DNA of 64,000 bases from Acidimicrobiaceae bacterium (lineage in GTDB: Bacteria > Actinomycetota > Acidimicrobiia > Acidimicrobiales > Aldehydirespiratoraceae), in NCBI GenBank assembly GCA_026708645.1, contig JAPOUM010000021.1:1-64000 (forward strand), given 5' to 3'. Positions 25,665-35,343 of the stretch are shown in pieces. Made by a program: the position numbers and the translations under genes. Numbering within the stretch: the first letter of the stretch is position 1; each line of letters starts with the position of its first letter. Under the pieces are notes generated by a model. It saw nothing but the letters and a program-made list of their open reading frames with translations. It was not told the DNA's origin and searched no databases.

Positions 25665-27032
25665 TTGAGCACTGACGCCGAAGCGGAACGCATCTGGATC
25701 AGTTGCGCCCAGAGCATCCGCAGCCAGGTGAGCGACGCCGTGTGGCGGACCACCTTCAGCGACGCTCGCGCGACGGCTTTCGACGAGGGATCGCTCACGG
25801 TGGTGGTGCCCACCAACCTCCAAAAGGCCAGGATCGAGCGCCGCTACATCAACTTGCTGACCGACGCACTCGACGAAGCGCAGCCGGATGCGCTGGTGCG
25901 CATCGAGATCGATCCCGACTGGGGCGACAGCAGCCATTTCGAGTCTGCGACAGTCGTGCCCGTAGTCGAGCGTCCGCAGCAGGCCGCTCCGAGCGAAGAG
26001 CGCACGGACGCGTCGCCCGAGACGCGGCTGACCTTCGAGCAGTTCGTGACCGGCACCTCCAACCGCTTCTCCCACGCCGCCGCTCTGGCCGTCGCCGAGA
26101 CCCCGGCCGGCCCCTACAACCCGCTGCTGATCCACGGCGACTCCGGCTTGGGCAAGACCCACCTGCTGCGCGCCATCGCGCACTACGTCCGCAGCCACTA
26201 TGCGACGTTCAAAGTGCGCTACGTCACCAGCGAGACCTTCCTCAACGAGTTCGTGCAAGCCATCCGCAACAGCACCCAGCCCGAGTTCAAGCAGATGTAC
26301 CGCAACAACAACGTGCTGCTGGTGGACGACATTCAGTTCATGCAAGGCAAGGACGGCCTGCAAGAGGAGTTCTTCCACACCTTCAACGACCTGCTGCAAA
26401 ACGGCGCCCAGATCGTGTTGTCGTCGGATCGCTCCCCCGATGCGATGCCCACCCTGGAAGACCGTCTTCGCAGCCGCTTCAAGTCCGGCCTGATCACCGA
26501 CATCCAGCCGCCGGATCTGGTGACACGACTGGCGATCCTGGAAAAGAAGGCCGAGTCCGTGGCCGTCGCGATCCCTTCGGAGGTGCTGGCCTTCATCGCC
26601 GAGAGCATCACCAGCTCGATCCGAGAACTCGAGGGCGCGCTCATCAAAGTGACGGCATTCGCCAACATCACCCAGCAGCAATGCTCGACCGAACTGGCGC
26701 GCAGAGTGCTCGCCGATCTGATCGACAGCAACGCCAAGAGGCCGGTCACGGTCGAGAAGATCCTGGAAGCGACCGCGGCGACCTCGACCTTCTCCGTCGA
26801 GCAGATCACCGGCGGCAGCCGCAGACGGCCCCTCGTCGACGCCCGACAGATAGCCATGTACGTCACTCGCAACATGACCGACCTGTCCTACCCTGAGATC
26901 GGGCGCGCCTTCGGCAACAGAGACCACACCACGGTGATACACGCAGTCCACAAGATCGAGGCGGCCATGGCCGAGCGCAAAGAGATCTTCGACAAAGTGC
27001 AAGATCTGCAGACATGGATCATCGAGAGATGA
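25665..27032 (+). CDS. dnaA: chromosomal replication initiator DnaA
   Basis: 455 residues from a TTG at 25665, with AAAGGA about nine bases upstream; a GTG at 25644 is an alternative, and the frame extends to 25518. Domain I starts RIWISCAQSIRSQVSD. Domain III has Walker A GDSGLGKTHLLRAIAHY and Walker B VLLVDDIQFMQGK. Domain IV ends with the DnaA-box-reading signature GNRDHTTVIHAVHKIE. Domain II is very short. It binds DnaA boxes and opens oriC. Confidence 0.97.
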   Translation: MSTDAEAERIWISCAQSIRSQVSDAVWRTTFSDARATAFDEGSLTVVVPTNLQKARIERRYINLLTDALDEAQPDALVRIEIDPDWGDSSHFESATVVPVVERPQQAAPSEERTDASPETRLTFEQFVTGTSNRFSHAAALAVAETPAGPYNPLLIHGDSGLGKTHLLRAIAHYVRSHYATFKVRYVTSETFLNEFVQAIRNSTQPEFKQMYRNNNVLLVDDIQFMQGKDGLQEEFFHTFNDLLQNGAQIVLSSDRSPDAMPTLEDRLRSRFKSGLITDIQPPDLVTRLAILEKKAESVAVAIPSEVLAFIAESITSSIRELEGALIKVTAFANITQQQCSTELARRVLADLIDSNAKRPVTVEKILEATAATSTFSVEQITGGSRRRPLVDARQIAMYVTRNMTDLSYPEIGRAFGNRDHTTVIHAVHKIEAAMAERKEIFDKVQDLQTWIIER

Positions 27033-27344
27033 CCGCGATCTGCTGCGGCACGCCCGGCAGCGAGCCAGCGATGCCCGCGGCGGCGGCGTGCGAGACGGGC
27101 ATCGCAACGGTCAGCCGCGGTGGAAAGAGCTGGGGATCGCCTGAGCACGCCTATGGACAAACGCCCGAACAATCCACTGCGGTCCAGTCAGGCGCCGCCG
27201 GACGTGAGCCGGCGATCTGGACGACAGGGCAAACCTGGGAATAGCGAAGCGTTGCCATTCCAAGCCTCCGAGCCCGAAATCCCCAATCCACACGCCTAAA
27301 GGCACTACAACCTCTTTATTCAGATAAGCCCAAGAGGAGAAGCA
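27033..27344. other. dnaA-dnaN intergenic region
   Basis: 312 bp without a gene. In many actinobacteria oriC lies here, but I see only one near-match to a DnaA box, TATGGACAA at about 27153. It presumably carries the dnaN promoter and a strong AGAGGAG ribosome site just before the dnaN ATG. Confidence 0.4.
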
Positions 27345-28451
27345 ATGGGTTTGAAATTCCGATGTGAGCGAGACTCTCTGCATGGCGCGTTGACCGCAGC
27401 GTTGCGAGCGACAGCCGGCCCGTCAGCCAACAGAGCCGCCTTGGCGGGCGTCCGCTTGGAGCTGGCCGGCGATCAGCTGACTGTCACAGGCAGCGACCTG
27501 GATCTGACCTTGTCGGTGACCACTGAAGTGTCGGGCGAGTCCGACGGCGTTGCGATCACGCCGCGTCTGATCGCCGAGTTGGTGCGCAACGCTCCCGTCG
27601 GGGCGGTGGACTTTTCCGTTGCCGACGGAGAAGCGGAGTTCGTCGCCGGCACGTGGAAGAACTCGATCAGGTTGATCTCCGAGGACGATTACCCGCAGCT
27701 GCCTTCGATGGACGAAGCCTCCCCCTCGGTGGTGTTCACGGGCGCCGAGTTCCGCGACGCGCTTAGCCAGGTGGTGCGGTCGGCTTCGTCGGACGACTCC
27801 CGGCCGATCCTCACCGGCGTGCTGATGGCCACCGAAGCCGAAGGCGGGCTGCGGCTGGTGTCGACCGACTCCTACCGGCTGTCGGTGCGAGACATAGACG
27901 GCTCGTCGCTGGCCGGGGACTATCAGAAGGTGCTGGTGCCGGGCCGCGCCTTGAGCGAGTTGCAGCGTCAGATCAGCGACTCCACCGAGGTGAAGCTCCA
28001 ACTCGCCGAGCAGAACGCCCAGTTCACCGTGGGTGAGATGTGTCTGAGCACACGTCTGATCCCGGGCGATTTCCCCAATTATCAGGGTCTCATCCCGTCG
28101 GATCACCCGAACTGCCTGACAGCCGACCGGGAGCAGCTGCTAGAAGCGGTCAAGCGGGTGCGGCTGCTGGCCCAAGACGCGACGCCCATCCGGCTGGTGA
28201 TGAGCGGCGGAAGCCTCGAAGTCATCGCCATCACCCACGACGTGGGCAAGTCCGAGCAGTCCCTCGAAGCCGACTACAAGGGCGAAGACCTGACCGTGGC
28301 CTTCAATCACGCGTATCTGATCGACGGGCTCGAGGCCGTCGTCGGCGATGAAGTCACCCTGGAGACCGCTGACGCCGTCAAGCCGGCGGTGCTGCGGTCC
28401 GTGGGCGACGACAGCTTCCTCTATCTGCTCATGCCAGTGAGGGTCAGCTGA
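27345..28451 (+). CDS. dnaN: DNA polymerase III beta subunit (sliding clamp)
   Basis: 368 residues made of three similar clamp domains. Recognisable segments are LAGVRLELAGDQLTVTGSDL in domain 1, SSDDSRPILTGVLM with STDSYRLSV in domain 2, and the C-terminal YLLMPVRVS that lines the partner pocket. An AGAGGAG site lies six bases before the ATG. It holds the polymerase on DNA. Confidence 0.97.
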   Translation: MGLKFRCERDSLHGALTAALRATAGPSANRAALAGVRLELAGDQLTVTGSDLDLTLSVTTEVSGESDGVAITPRLIAELVRNAPVGAVDFSVADGEAEFVAGTWKNSIRLISEDDYPQLPSMDEASPSVVFTGAEFRDALSQVVRSASSDDSRPILTGVLMATEAEGGLRLVSTDSYRLSVRDIDGSSLAGDYQKVLVPGRALSELQRQISDSTEVKLQLAEQNAQFTVGEMCLSTRLIPGDFPNYQGLIPSDHPNCLTADREQLLEAVKRVRLLAQDATPIRLVMSGGSLEVIAITHDVGKSEQSLEADYKGEDLTVAFNHAYLIDGLEAVVGDEVTLETADAVKPAVLRSVGDDSFLYLLMPVRVS

Positions 28452-28494
28452 ACGCGGATCTTGGCTCGAGGGTTGCTGCGGCAGGCGCGCCGCG

Positions 28495-29595
28495 GTGCGT
28501 TTCCTTTCGCTGGCTCTGCAGGACTTCCGGTCGTATGCGCACGCCGAGGTTGAGTTCGCTCCCGGACTGACCGCGATCGTCGGCCCCAACGGGCACGGCA
28601 AAACCAACCTGCTCGAAGCTCTGGGGCTGGTTGCGGGGCTGGGCTCTTTCAGGGGCGCTGCCGACGCGGCGCTGATACGCGACGGCGCCGAGTGCGCCGC
28701 GGTCCGCTGTCAAGGCGTGGCCGAGTCCGCCCGTGAGCTGCGGATCGAACTGGACCTCGACCGGACTCGCCCCAAAAAGATCAGAGTCAACGCCCAGACC
28801 GTGCCGCGCCGCCGTGACCTGCTCGCCGCGGCGCCGGCAACAGTGCTGTCGCCGGAGGATCTGGAACTCGTCAAGGGAGAGCCCGCGTTGCGGCGCCGCT
28901 GGCTCGACGACACCCTGGCGTTGGTGAAGCCCTCCTGGGGGGCGCTGCGCAGCGAACTCGACCGGATCCTGCGGCAGCGCAACATGCTGCTGCGCCAAGC
29001 CCAGGGCCGCGCCGGAGGCGACATCACAGTGACGCTCGACGTGTGGGACGAGAAGCTGTCCGCGGTGGGCGACCGTCTGCGGTTGCGCCGCCGCGAGCTT
29101 CTGGACGCTTTGGGCCCGCAGATAAGCGGGCTCTACAGCCGCCTCTCCGCCGGGTCGGACACGGCGACCGCCCGCTACGCGTCCTGCTGGGACGATGCGC
29201 CGTTGGCGGACGCCCTGGCCGCGGCCCGCTCTGAAGACCTGCGCCGAGCCACCACCACCGTGGGGCCGCACCGCGATGATGTGCTGCTGGAGATTTCCGG
29301 CTCGCCGGCACGCAGCCACGCCTCACAGGGCGAGAAGAGATCGCTGGCTTTGACGATGCGCCTGGCTGCCGACAACGAGGTGCGCCGCCGCCGGGGAACC
29401 GACACGGTGCTGCTGCTCGACGACGTGTTCTCAGAGCTCGACCCGGTTCGATCCGCCGCGTTGCTCGAAGCGCTGCCCGAAGGCCAGCGGATCCTCACCG
29501 CTCCCACGCCGCTGCTGCCCGAAGGGGTTCAGCCCGATCAGCTGCTCAGGGTCGGCGACGGCGCCGTCACGAGCGTTCCTGCTGTCGGCAGGTGA
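28495..29595 (+). CDS. recF: DNA replication and repair protein RecF
   Basis: 366 residues from a GTG. Walker A is GPNGHGKTNLLEALG near residue 30, the ABC-type signature is in SQGEKRSLALTMRL, and Walker B is VLLLDDVFSELD. It loads RecA at gaps together with RecO and RecR. It lies 43 bp after dnaN in the standard order. Confidence 0.96.
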   Translation: MRFLSLALQDFRSYAHAEVEFAPGLTAIVGPNGHGKTNLLEALGLVAGLGSFRGAADAALIRDGAECAAVRCQGVAESARELRIELDLDRTRPKKIRVNAQTVPRRRDLLAAAPATVLSPEDLELVKGEPALRRRWLDDTLALVKPSWGALRSELDRILRQRNMLLRQAQGRAGGDITVTLDVWDEKLSAVGDRLRLRRRELLDALGPQISGLYSRLSAGSDTATARYASCWDDAPLADALAAARSEDLRRATTTVGPHRDDVLLEISGSPARSHASQGEKRSLALTMRLAADNEVRRRRGTDTVLLLDDVFSELDPVRSAALLEALPEGQRILTAPTPLLPEGVQPDQLLRVGDGAVTSVPAVGR

Positions 29596-29607
29596 CAGAG
29601 GCTGCTC

Positions 29608-29916
29608 ATGGTGACGAGATCCGATCTGATAGCGCTTTCGGAGTCGCTGGAGCGCCTGCTCGACTCGATGGACGCCCCTCCGGCGGATCTGCTGTCGACC
29701 GTCTTCGGAGATTGGGCGCAGATCGTCGGCGCGGAGGTGGCTCGCCACTGCCGTCCGGTGTCGCTCGACGGCGACCGACTGGTGGTTGAAGCAGCTGACC
29801 CTGTTTGGGCCAGCGAACTGAAATGGCTGTCCGACCAGCTGCTGCGACGCCTCGCGGAGACCCCCTCGGGAGACCGCCTGAAAGCGATCACGGTTCGGGT
29901 GGCGCCACCGGCATGA
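29608..29916 (+). CDS. dciA: DciA-like (DUF721) replicative helicase partner
   Basis: 102 residues with the DUF721 core: VFGDWAQIVGAEVARHCRPVSL, LVVEAADPVWASELKWLSDQLL and the basic end. DciA loads or activates DnaB in bacteria without DnaC, consistent with a dnaB elsewhere in this window and no dnaC. It sits between recF and gyrB as in mycobacteria. Twelve bp separate it from recF. Confidence 0.88.
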   Translation: MVTRSDLIALSESLERLLDSMDAPPADLLSTVFGDWAQIVGAEVARHCRPVSLDGDRLVVEAADPVWASELKWLSDQLLRRLAETPSGDRLKAITVRVAPPA

Positions 29917-30206
29917 CCGGGTCCGGCGACTGCCGGGAACCCGCTGCCCGACCGCTTGAGCAGCTCAGCGAAACGACGGTCTCGAAAGCGTCTCAAGCAC
30001 GGTCGGCGCTGCTAGAATCAGCAGCGTGATCGGCGGCTCGACGAATGGCTCTGAGCCTGTTCGAACGCCAGGCTTCTCCGGCCTTCGTCTGCTGTGGCCG
30101 GGGTAGCCGAGCCGCACTCCGCAGGCATGGAGCACCACCACCGGCAGACCTCTCGCCGGGCGCCGTCGCCGGGTGAGCGAAGCTGTGCGAGGAAGGCCGA
30201 TCGGGC
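29917..30206. other. gap before gyrB with inverted repeat
   Basis: About 290 bp without a gene. CGCTGCT-AGAATC-AGCAGCG at 30007-30026 is a perfect seven-bp inverted repeat, and its centre contains TAGAAT, a good -10 box. It may be the gyrB promoter overlapped by an operator, which would suit supercoiling control, or a terminator after dciA. Only the repeat is observed. Confidence 0.4.
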
Positions 30207-30239
30207 GTGACACCAAAGTGACACCAGAGTGACATCAGA
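30189..30239 (+). promoter_or_regulatory. gyrB translation leader: two chained four-codon mini-ORFs
   Basis: An 11-bp sequence is repeated three times (30207, 30218, 30229; GTGACACCAAA, GTGACACCAGA, GTGACATCAGA). Copies one and two each read GTG-ACA-CCA-(A/G)AG-TGA, a four-codon frame, and each stop overlaps the next start as GTGA. The third GTG is the gyrB start. The GAGGAAGG ribosome site (30189-30196) is best placed for the first mini-ORF, ten bases away. Ribosomes may reach gyrB by termination-reinitiation. Confidence 0.45.
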
Positions 30240-32301
30240 GTCGACTGCCGGCGACCCGACCGTCGTGACACCCGCAGGCGCCCGCGACGCCGACAGGTCC
30301 TACGACGCTTCCGCGATAACCGTCCTGGAAGGTTTGGAGGCGGTACGCAAACGGCCCAGCATGTACATCGGCTCGACCAGCGCCCCCGGTCTCCATCACC
30401 TCATCTGGGAGGTGGTGGACAACTCAGTCGATGAGGCCATGGCCGGCTACTGCACCAGAGTCGACGTGACCCTCCACGACGACGGCTCATGCGAGGTGAG
30501 CGACAACGGCCGCGGCATCCCGACAGAACCGCATCCCCAGCATGATCTGATCCCGGCGGCGGAGCTGGTGCTGACGCTGCTCCACGCAGGCGGCAAGTTC
30601 GACGGCGACGGCTACAAGATCTCCGGCGGCCTTCACGGCGTGGGCGTTTCGGTGGTGAACGCCCTGTCGGAACGCCTCGAAGTCGACATCTATCGGCAAG
30701 GACTGCATCATCGCATGACTTTCGGTGACGGAGGCCAGAAGCGGGACGCCTTGTCGGTGGTGGGCCCCGCCCCCGAAACCGACGGTGTCGCAGCCACTGG
30801 CACCACGGTGCGGTTCTGGCCCGACGGGACGGTCATGGAAGACCTGAACTTCCGCTACCAGACCGTGCGCGACCGTCTGGAAATGACAGCCTTTTTGAAC
30901 CGCGGCCTGGAGATACGCCTGCGCGATCTGCGCGGCGGCGCTTCCGAGGAAGCCGAATGGACGATCTTTCGCTTCGAGGGCGGCATCGTCGACTACGTCA
31001 GCCGTCTCAACCAGTCCAAGACGCGGCTGTTCGACGCGGTCGGGTATTTCAATGACTCCGAGACCATCGACGACAACCCTCACGAGGTGGAAGTGGCGTT
31101 CCAATGGAACACCGGCCACAACATCGACGGCTTGCACAGCTTCGCCAACGGCATCTCCACGATCGAAGGCGGGATGCACGAACAAGGCTTCCGGGCGGCG
31201 CTGACCCGCACAGTCAACGCCTACGCCCGCGCGGGTGGCCTGCTCAAAGACAAAGACGAGAATCTTCAGGGCGAAGACATTCGAGAAGGCCTCACCGCCA
31301 TCATCAGCGTGCGCATCGGCCAGCCCCAGTTCGAGGGCCAGACCAAGACCAAGCTCGGCAACAACTCGATGCGCTCTTTCACGGAGCGTGTCACCAACCT
31401 CCGGCTCGGCGAATGGCTCGAAGAGCATCCCGCCGAAGCCAAGAAGGCCGTGCGCAAGGCCGCCGACGCTGCAAAAGCCCGCGAAGCCGCGGCCCAGGCG
31501 CGCGCCAAAGTCCGTTCGAAGTCGCTGCTCGAAGGCGCGGGCATGCCCGACAAGCTCAAGGACTGCTCGAGCAACGACCCGGCGCAGCGCGAGCTGTTCA
31601 TCGTCGAGGGGGACTCCGCCGGCGGTTCCGCGGTCAGGGCCCGCGATCCCAGAACCCAGGCCGTGCTGCCGATTCGGGGCAAGATCCTCAACGTCGAGCG
31701 CGCCCGTGTCGACAGAGTGCTCGAGAACAACGAAATCAAGGCGATCATCTCCGCCGTCGGCGCCGGCATCGGCGATCCCGTGAGCCCGGACCCCTCCGCC
31801 AACGGCGCCGAGTCGGCTCGAGGGGCCGACGAGCACGGTTGCGACATGAGAAAAGCCCGCTACCACAAGGTGATCGTGCTGGCCGACGCCGATGTGGACG
31901 GCAGCCACATCCGCACCCTGCTGCTCACCTTCTTCTACCGTCAGATGCGTCCGCTGGTGGAGGCCGGGTACGTCTATGTGGCGCAGCCGCCGCTCTATTC
32001 GACCAAAGTCTCCAACTCGAAGACGGTCTATCTGCTCGACGACGCCGCCAAAGAGGAATTCTTGTCCGAGCGGCCCAACCACAAGCGCGAGTTCCAGCGC
32101 CTCAAAGGCCTCGGCGAGATGGACTGGGGCGAACTGCGTTCGACCACGATGGACCCGGCGTCGCGCGGCTTGCTGCAAGTGTCGGTGGAGGAAGCCGCGA
32201 TCGCCGATCAGGCCATCTCGGTGCTCATGGGAGACGACGTGGAACGCCGCAAGGAGTTCATCGTCAGAAACGCCAGAGAGGTCAGAAACCTTGACTTCTG
32301 A
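30229..32301 (+). CDS. gyrB: DNA gyrase subunit B
   Basis: 690 residues. The GHKL ATPase has EGLEAVRKRPSMYIGST, EVVDNSVDEAMAGYC and GGLHGVGVSVVNALS. The TOPRIM domain has EGDSAGGSAVRARD and LADADVDGSHIRTLLLTFFYR. The C terminus is LKGLGEMDWGEL followed by VMGDDVERRKEF-like sequence. The GTG start is preceded by two mini-ORFs. GyrB supplies ATP hydrolysis for negative supercoiling. gyrA starts before it ends. Confidence 0.97.
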   Translation: MTSESTAGDPTVVTPAGARDADRSYDASAITVLEGLEAVRKRPSMYIGSTSAPGLHHLIWEVVDNSVDEAMAGYCTRVDVTLHDDGSCEVSDNGRGIPTEPHPQHDLIPAAELVLTLLHAGGKFDGDGYKISGGLHGVGVSVVNALSERLEVDIYRQGLHHRMTFGDGGQKRDALSVVGPAPETDGVAATGTTVRFWPDGTVMEDLNFRYQTVRDRLEMTAFLNRGLEIRLRDLRGGASEEAEWTIFRFEGGIVDYVSRLNQSKTRLFDAVGYFNDSETIDDNPHEVEVAFQWNTGHNIDGLHSFANGISTIEGGMHEQGFRAALTRTVNAYARAGGLLKDKDENLQGEDIREGLTAIISVRIGQPQFEGQTKTKLGNNSMRSFTERVTNLRLGEWLEEHPAEAKKAVRKAADAAKAREAAAQARAKVRSKSLLEGAGMPDKLKDCSSNDPAQRELFIVEGDSAGGSAVRARDPRTQAVLPIRGKILNVERARVDRVLENNEIKAIISAVGAGIGDPVSPDPSANGAESARGADEHGCDMRKARYHKVIVLADADVDGSHIRTLLLTFFYRQMRPLVEAGYVYVAQPPLYSTKVSNSKTVYLLDDAAKEEFLSERPNHKREFQRLKGLGEMDWGELRSTTMDPASRGLLQVSVEEAAIADQAISVLMGDDVERRKEFIVRNAREVRNLDF

Positions 32302-34891
32302 GTTCGAATCGGACCGTGAAGAGTCCGCCGCCGAGCCCGCAGCAGCGGCAGCGCCGGCAGAAACCCCCGACGGCGCCGGCAGTGTGACCGTCGTGGAAAT
32401 CCAGGAAGAGATGGAGAACTCGTTCCTGGATTACGCCATGTCGGTGATCGTCAGCCGTGCGCTGCCGGACGCGCGCGACGGCCTCAAGCCGGTGCATCGC
32501 CGGATTCTGTGGTCGATGCACGACCAAGGCTTTCGTCCCGACCGCAGCTACGTGAAATGCGCCCGGGTCGTGGGCGACGTGATGGCGCGCTTTCACCCTC
32601 ATGGCGACAGCGCCGTCTACGACGCCCTGGTCCGGATGGCGCAACCGTTCTCGTTGCAGCATCCGCTGATCGACTTCCACGGCAACTACGGCTCTCCGGA
32701 GGATCCCCCGGCCGCCGCCCGCTACACCGAATGCCGCCTCGACGCGCTGGCCGCGTCGATGCTGGCCGACATCGCCGAGGACACGGTCGATTTCATCGAC
32801 AACTACTCCGGCGATTTCACCGAGCCGGCCGTTCTGCCGGCGCGTCTGCCGAATCTGCTGGTCAACGGCAGCCAGGGCATCGCTGTGGGCATGGCCACCA
32901 GCATCCCGCCGCACAACCTGCGTGAGGTGATCGACGCGGTGGTGGCGCTGCTCGAGAAGCCCGACTCCACCAGTGAGGAGCTGATGGCCCATGTCCACGG
33001 TCCCGACTTCCCGACAGGCGGGCAGATCCTGGGACGCAGCGGCTTCGAGTCGGCCTACCGCACCGGCCGCGGCTCGGTGAAGATGCGCGCCGAGGTGTCC
33101 ACCGAAGAAATATCCGGCGTAACCGCTCTGGTGGTCACCGCCTTCCCTTATCAAGTGTCAGCCGGAGCAGTGGCCGCCAAGATCGCCAAACTGATCCAAG
33201 CCCGAGAACTCGACGGCATCGCCGACCTCAACGACGAATCCTCCGGCGACTCCACTCGTTTCGTGATCAAGCTCAAGCGCGACGCCAACCCGGAGGTGGT
33301 GCTCAACAACCTCTGGAAGCACACCCCGCTGCAGTCCAGCTTCGGCATGAACATGGTGGCACTGTTGAACGGGGTGCCCCGCACGCTCACGCTCGGCGAC
33401 GCCTTGAGAGCCTATGTGGACCACCAGATCGAGGTGGTGACCCGCCGGTCGGAGTTCCGCCTGGAAGCGGCCCGGACGCGGCTGCACATCCTGGAGGGCT
33501 TGCTGCGCGCCCTCGACATGATCGACGAGATCATCGCTGCCATCAGAGCCAGCAGCGACACGTCCGCGGCCAGGGCGGCGCTGACGGCCGAGCCTTTCGA
33601 GTTCTCCGAGGCGCAAGCCAACCACATTCTCGAGATGGCGCTGGCACGGCTGACCCGCCTGGGCCGCGAGCAGCTCGAAGCCGAAGCCGCCGAGAAGCGC
33701 GAACTGGTCGCCGAACTGGAAGCTCTGCTGGCCGACGAGCAGAAGCTGCGGATGGTCATCCGCGACGAGCTCAAGACGATCTCTGAGCGCTTCGGGGCCG
33801 AGCGTCGCTCGACGTTGGAGATCGACCCCGGCGAACTCGACATCGAGGACCTGATCGACGACGACGACTTGGTGTTCACAATGTCGGCGGAGGGCTACGT
33901 CAAGACCGTGCTCAGCGAGGAATTCCGCGGTCAGGGCCGAGGCGGACGCGGTGTGAGAGGCGCCGGTCTCAAAGAGGCTGACATCGTCACGCATCTGATT
34001 CACACGACCGCGCACTCTTATCTGCTGTTCTTCAGCAACCGGGGGCGGGTCTACCGGCTCAAAGCCCATGAGGTGCCGCAGGCTTCACGCTCGGCCCGGG
34101 GCAAGTCGATCAAGAATCTCTTGTCGTTGCAGGACGGCGAGAAGATCCAAGCCGTGATCGACACTCGCGACTACGAGACGAACCGTTATCTGCTCTTCGC
34201 CACCGCGAAAGGCAGAGTCAAGCGCACCAAGTTCACCGCGTACGACTCGTCGCGGCGAGCGGGACTGATCGCTGTCACCCTCTACGACGACGACGAACTC
34301 GTGTCCGTGGTGCCCACAGACGGAGAGCATGACGTCATGTTGTCGTCGCGGCTCGGGCAGACGATCCGCTTCGCTCAGGATCAGGTGCGCGAGATGGGCC
34401 GGGCCGCTGCCGGTGTGCTGGGCTTGAAATTCAAGCATCAGGGAGACTCGGTCGTGTCATGCGTCACCGCTCGGCCGGGCACGGCGCTGCTGCACGTCAC
34501 CGCCCGCGGCTACGGCAAACGCACTCCAGTGGACGCGTTCAGCCGCAAAGGGCGCCGCGGCCAGGGAGTGGCCGGCGCCAAGCTGGTCGAACAAAAGGGT
34601 CGGATCGTTGGCACTCTGGCGGTGGCGCCTGACGACGAAATCCTTGTCGTGACCGCCAACGGGGTCGTGATCCGGATGCGGGCGCGCAGCATTTCCATGC
34701 AGGGCCGCGCCGCTTCGGGGGTGAGGATCATGACGCCTGACCGCGGCGACGAGGTAGTGGCGGTCGCAGTGGTCGACGACGAAGACGACTCTGAAGACGG
34801 GTCTGCTGACGGGTCTGAAGACGGCCTCTTTCAGCGACAGGAGGATCCGCCCGGGCAGGCCGGGCAGGCCGAAGTTCCCGGGCAGGTCTGA
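32291..34891 (+). CDS. gyrA: DNA gyrase subunit A
   Basis: 866 residues from a TTG at 32291, which has GAGAGG nine bases upstream and overlaps the gyrB end by 11 bp. The breakage-reunion domain has [20 protein letters not shown] and the catalytic tyrosine in [12 protein letters not shown]. The C-terminal beta-pinwheel includes the GyrA box QGRGGRG, needed for wrapping. The quinolone region reads [20 protein letters not shown], the susceptible-type Ser/Asp pattern in general form. The acidic tail holds [12 protein letters not shown] repeats. Confidence 0.97.
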   Translation: MTSEFESDREESAAEPAAAAAPAETPDGAGSVTVVEIQEEMENSFLDYAMSVIVSRALPDARDGLKPVHRRILWSMHDQGFRPDRSYVKCARVVGDVMARFHPHGDSAVYDALVRMAQPFSLQHPLIDFHGNYGSPEDPPAAARYTECRLDALAASMLADIAEDTVDFIDNYSGDFTEPAVLPARLPNLLVNGSQGIAVGMATSIPPHNLREVIDAVVALLEKPDSTSEELMAHVHGPDFPTGGQILGRSGFESAYRTGRGSVKMRAEVSTEEISGVTALVVTAFPYQVSAGAVAAKIAKLIQARELDGIADLNDESSGDSTRFVIKLKRDANPEVVLNNLWKHTPLQSSFGMNMVALLNGVPRTLTLGDALRAYVDHQIEVVTRRSEFRLEAARTRLHILEGLLRALDMIDEIIAAIRASSDTSAARAALTAEPFEFSEAQANHILEMALARLTRLGREQLEAEAAEKRELVAELEALLADEQKLRMVIRDELKTISERFGAERRSTLEIDPGELDIEDLIDDDDLVFTMSAEGYVKTVLSEEFRGQGRGGRGVRGAGLKEADIVTHLIHTTAHSYLLFFSNRGRVYRLKAHEVPQASRSARGKSIKNLLSLQDGEKIQAVIDTRDYETNRYLLFATAKGRVKRTKFTAYDSSRRAGLIAVTLYDDDELVSVVPTDGEHDVMLSSRLGQTIRFAQDQVREMGRAAAGVLGLKFKHQGDSVVSCVTARPGTALLHVTARGYGKRTPVDAFSRKGRRGQGVAGAKLVEQKGRIVGTLAVAPDDEILVVTANGVVIRMRARSISMQGRAASGVRIMTPDRGDEVVAVAVVDDEDDSEDGSADGSEDGLFQRQEDPPGQAGQAEVPGQV

Positions 34892-34893
34892 AC

Positions 34894-35265
34894 ATGCCGT
34901 CGGGGCTGCCGCGCTCAGACGCGGGGCAGGCCGCCCCGCTGATGGTGGTGATGCTGGCGGCGGTGGCGCTGACGGTGTTGGCCGCGACCGAGATAGCGCA
35001 GCTGCTGGACTCGAGCGCCCAGGCGCGCACCGCCGCTGATGCGGCAGCTCTGGCCGGCGCCGCTGAGGGCCGCAGTTCAGCGGCGGCGGTCGCCGCGGCC
35101 AACGGCGGCGTCCTGCTCGACTACAGCGAGCAGCGCGCCTCGGTCGATCAGTCGTCGGGCGACGAAGACGCCGAGGTGGTGCTGGTGACCGTAGAGGTGC
35201 GCGTGGGCTCGGCCATCCAGACCGCTCGCGCCGAGCGGAGAGCCACCTGGACGGCGGCCTCGTGA
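34894..35265 (+). CDS. TadE/TadG-like pilus-assembly family small protein
   Basis: 123 residues. A transmembrane segment near 12-38 (GQAAPLMVVMLAAVALTVLA) is followed by the DSSAQARTAADAAALAGA motif typical of the Flp pilus TadE/G-like N-terminal domain. It starts two bases after gyrA. No other tad genes are nearby, so the role is unclear; such small solo proteins are common in actinobacteria. Exported pseudopilin-like membrane protein is the best reading. Confidence 0.75.
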   Translation: MPSGLPRSDAGQAAPLMVVMLAAVALTVLAATEIAQLLDSSAQARTAADAAALAGAAEGRSSAAAVAAANGGVLLDYSEQRASVDQSSGDEDAEVVLVTVEVRVGSAIQTARAERRATWTAAS

Positions 35266-35343
35266 CCAGGCGGCGCGAATGCGCCGAAGAAGAGCCCGCT
35301 CGACCTCTAAACTGCGGTTTCATCGCAGCGCTCAGGGGCAGCC

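Noticed and set aside
27033-27344. Main oriC in the dnaA-dnaN gap
   Set aside because: Only one near-match to a DnaA box was found; kept as a possibility in the oriC finding.
30487-32178. 563-codon frame on the strand opposite gyrB
   Set aside because: It is a high-GC shadow frame of gyrB with no domain; such long antisense frames occur opposite most genes here.
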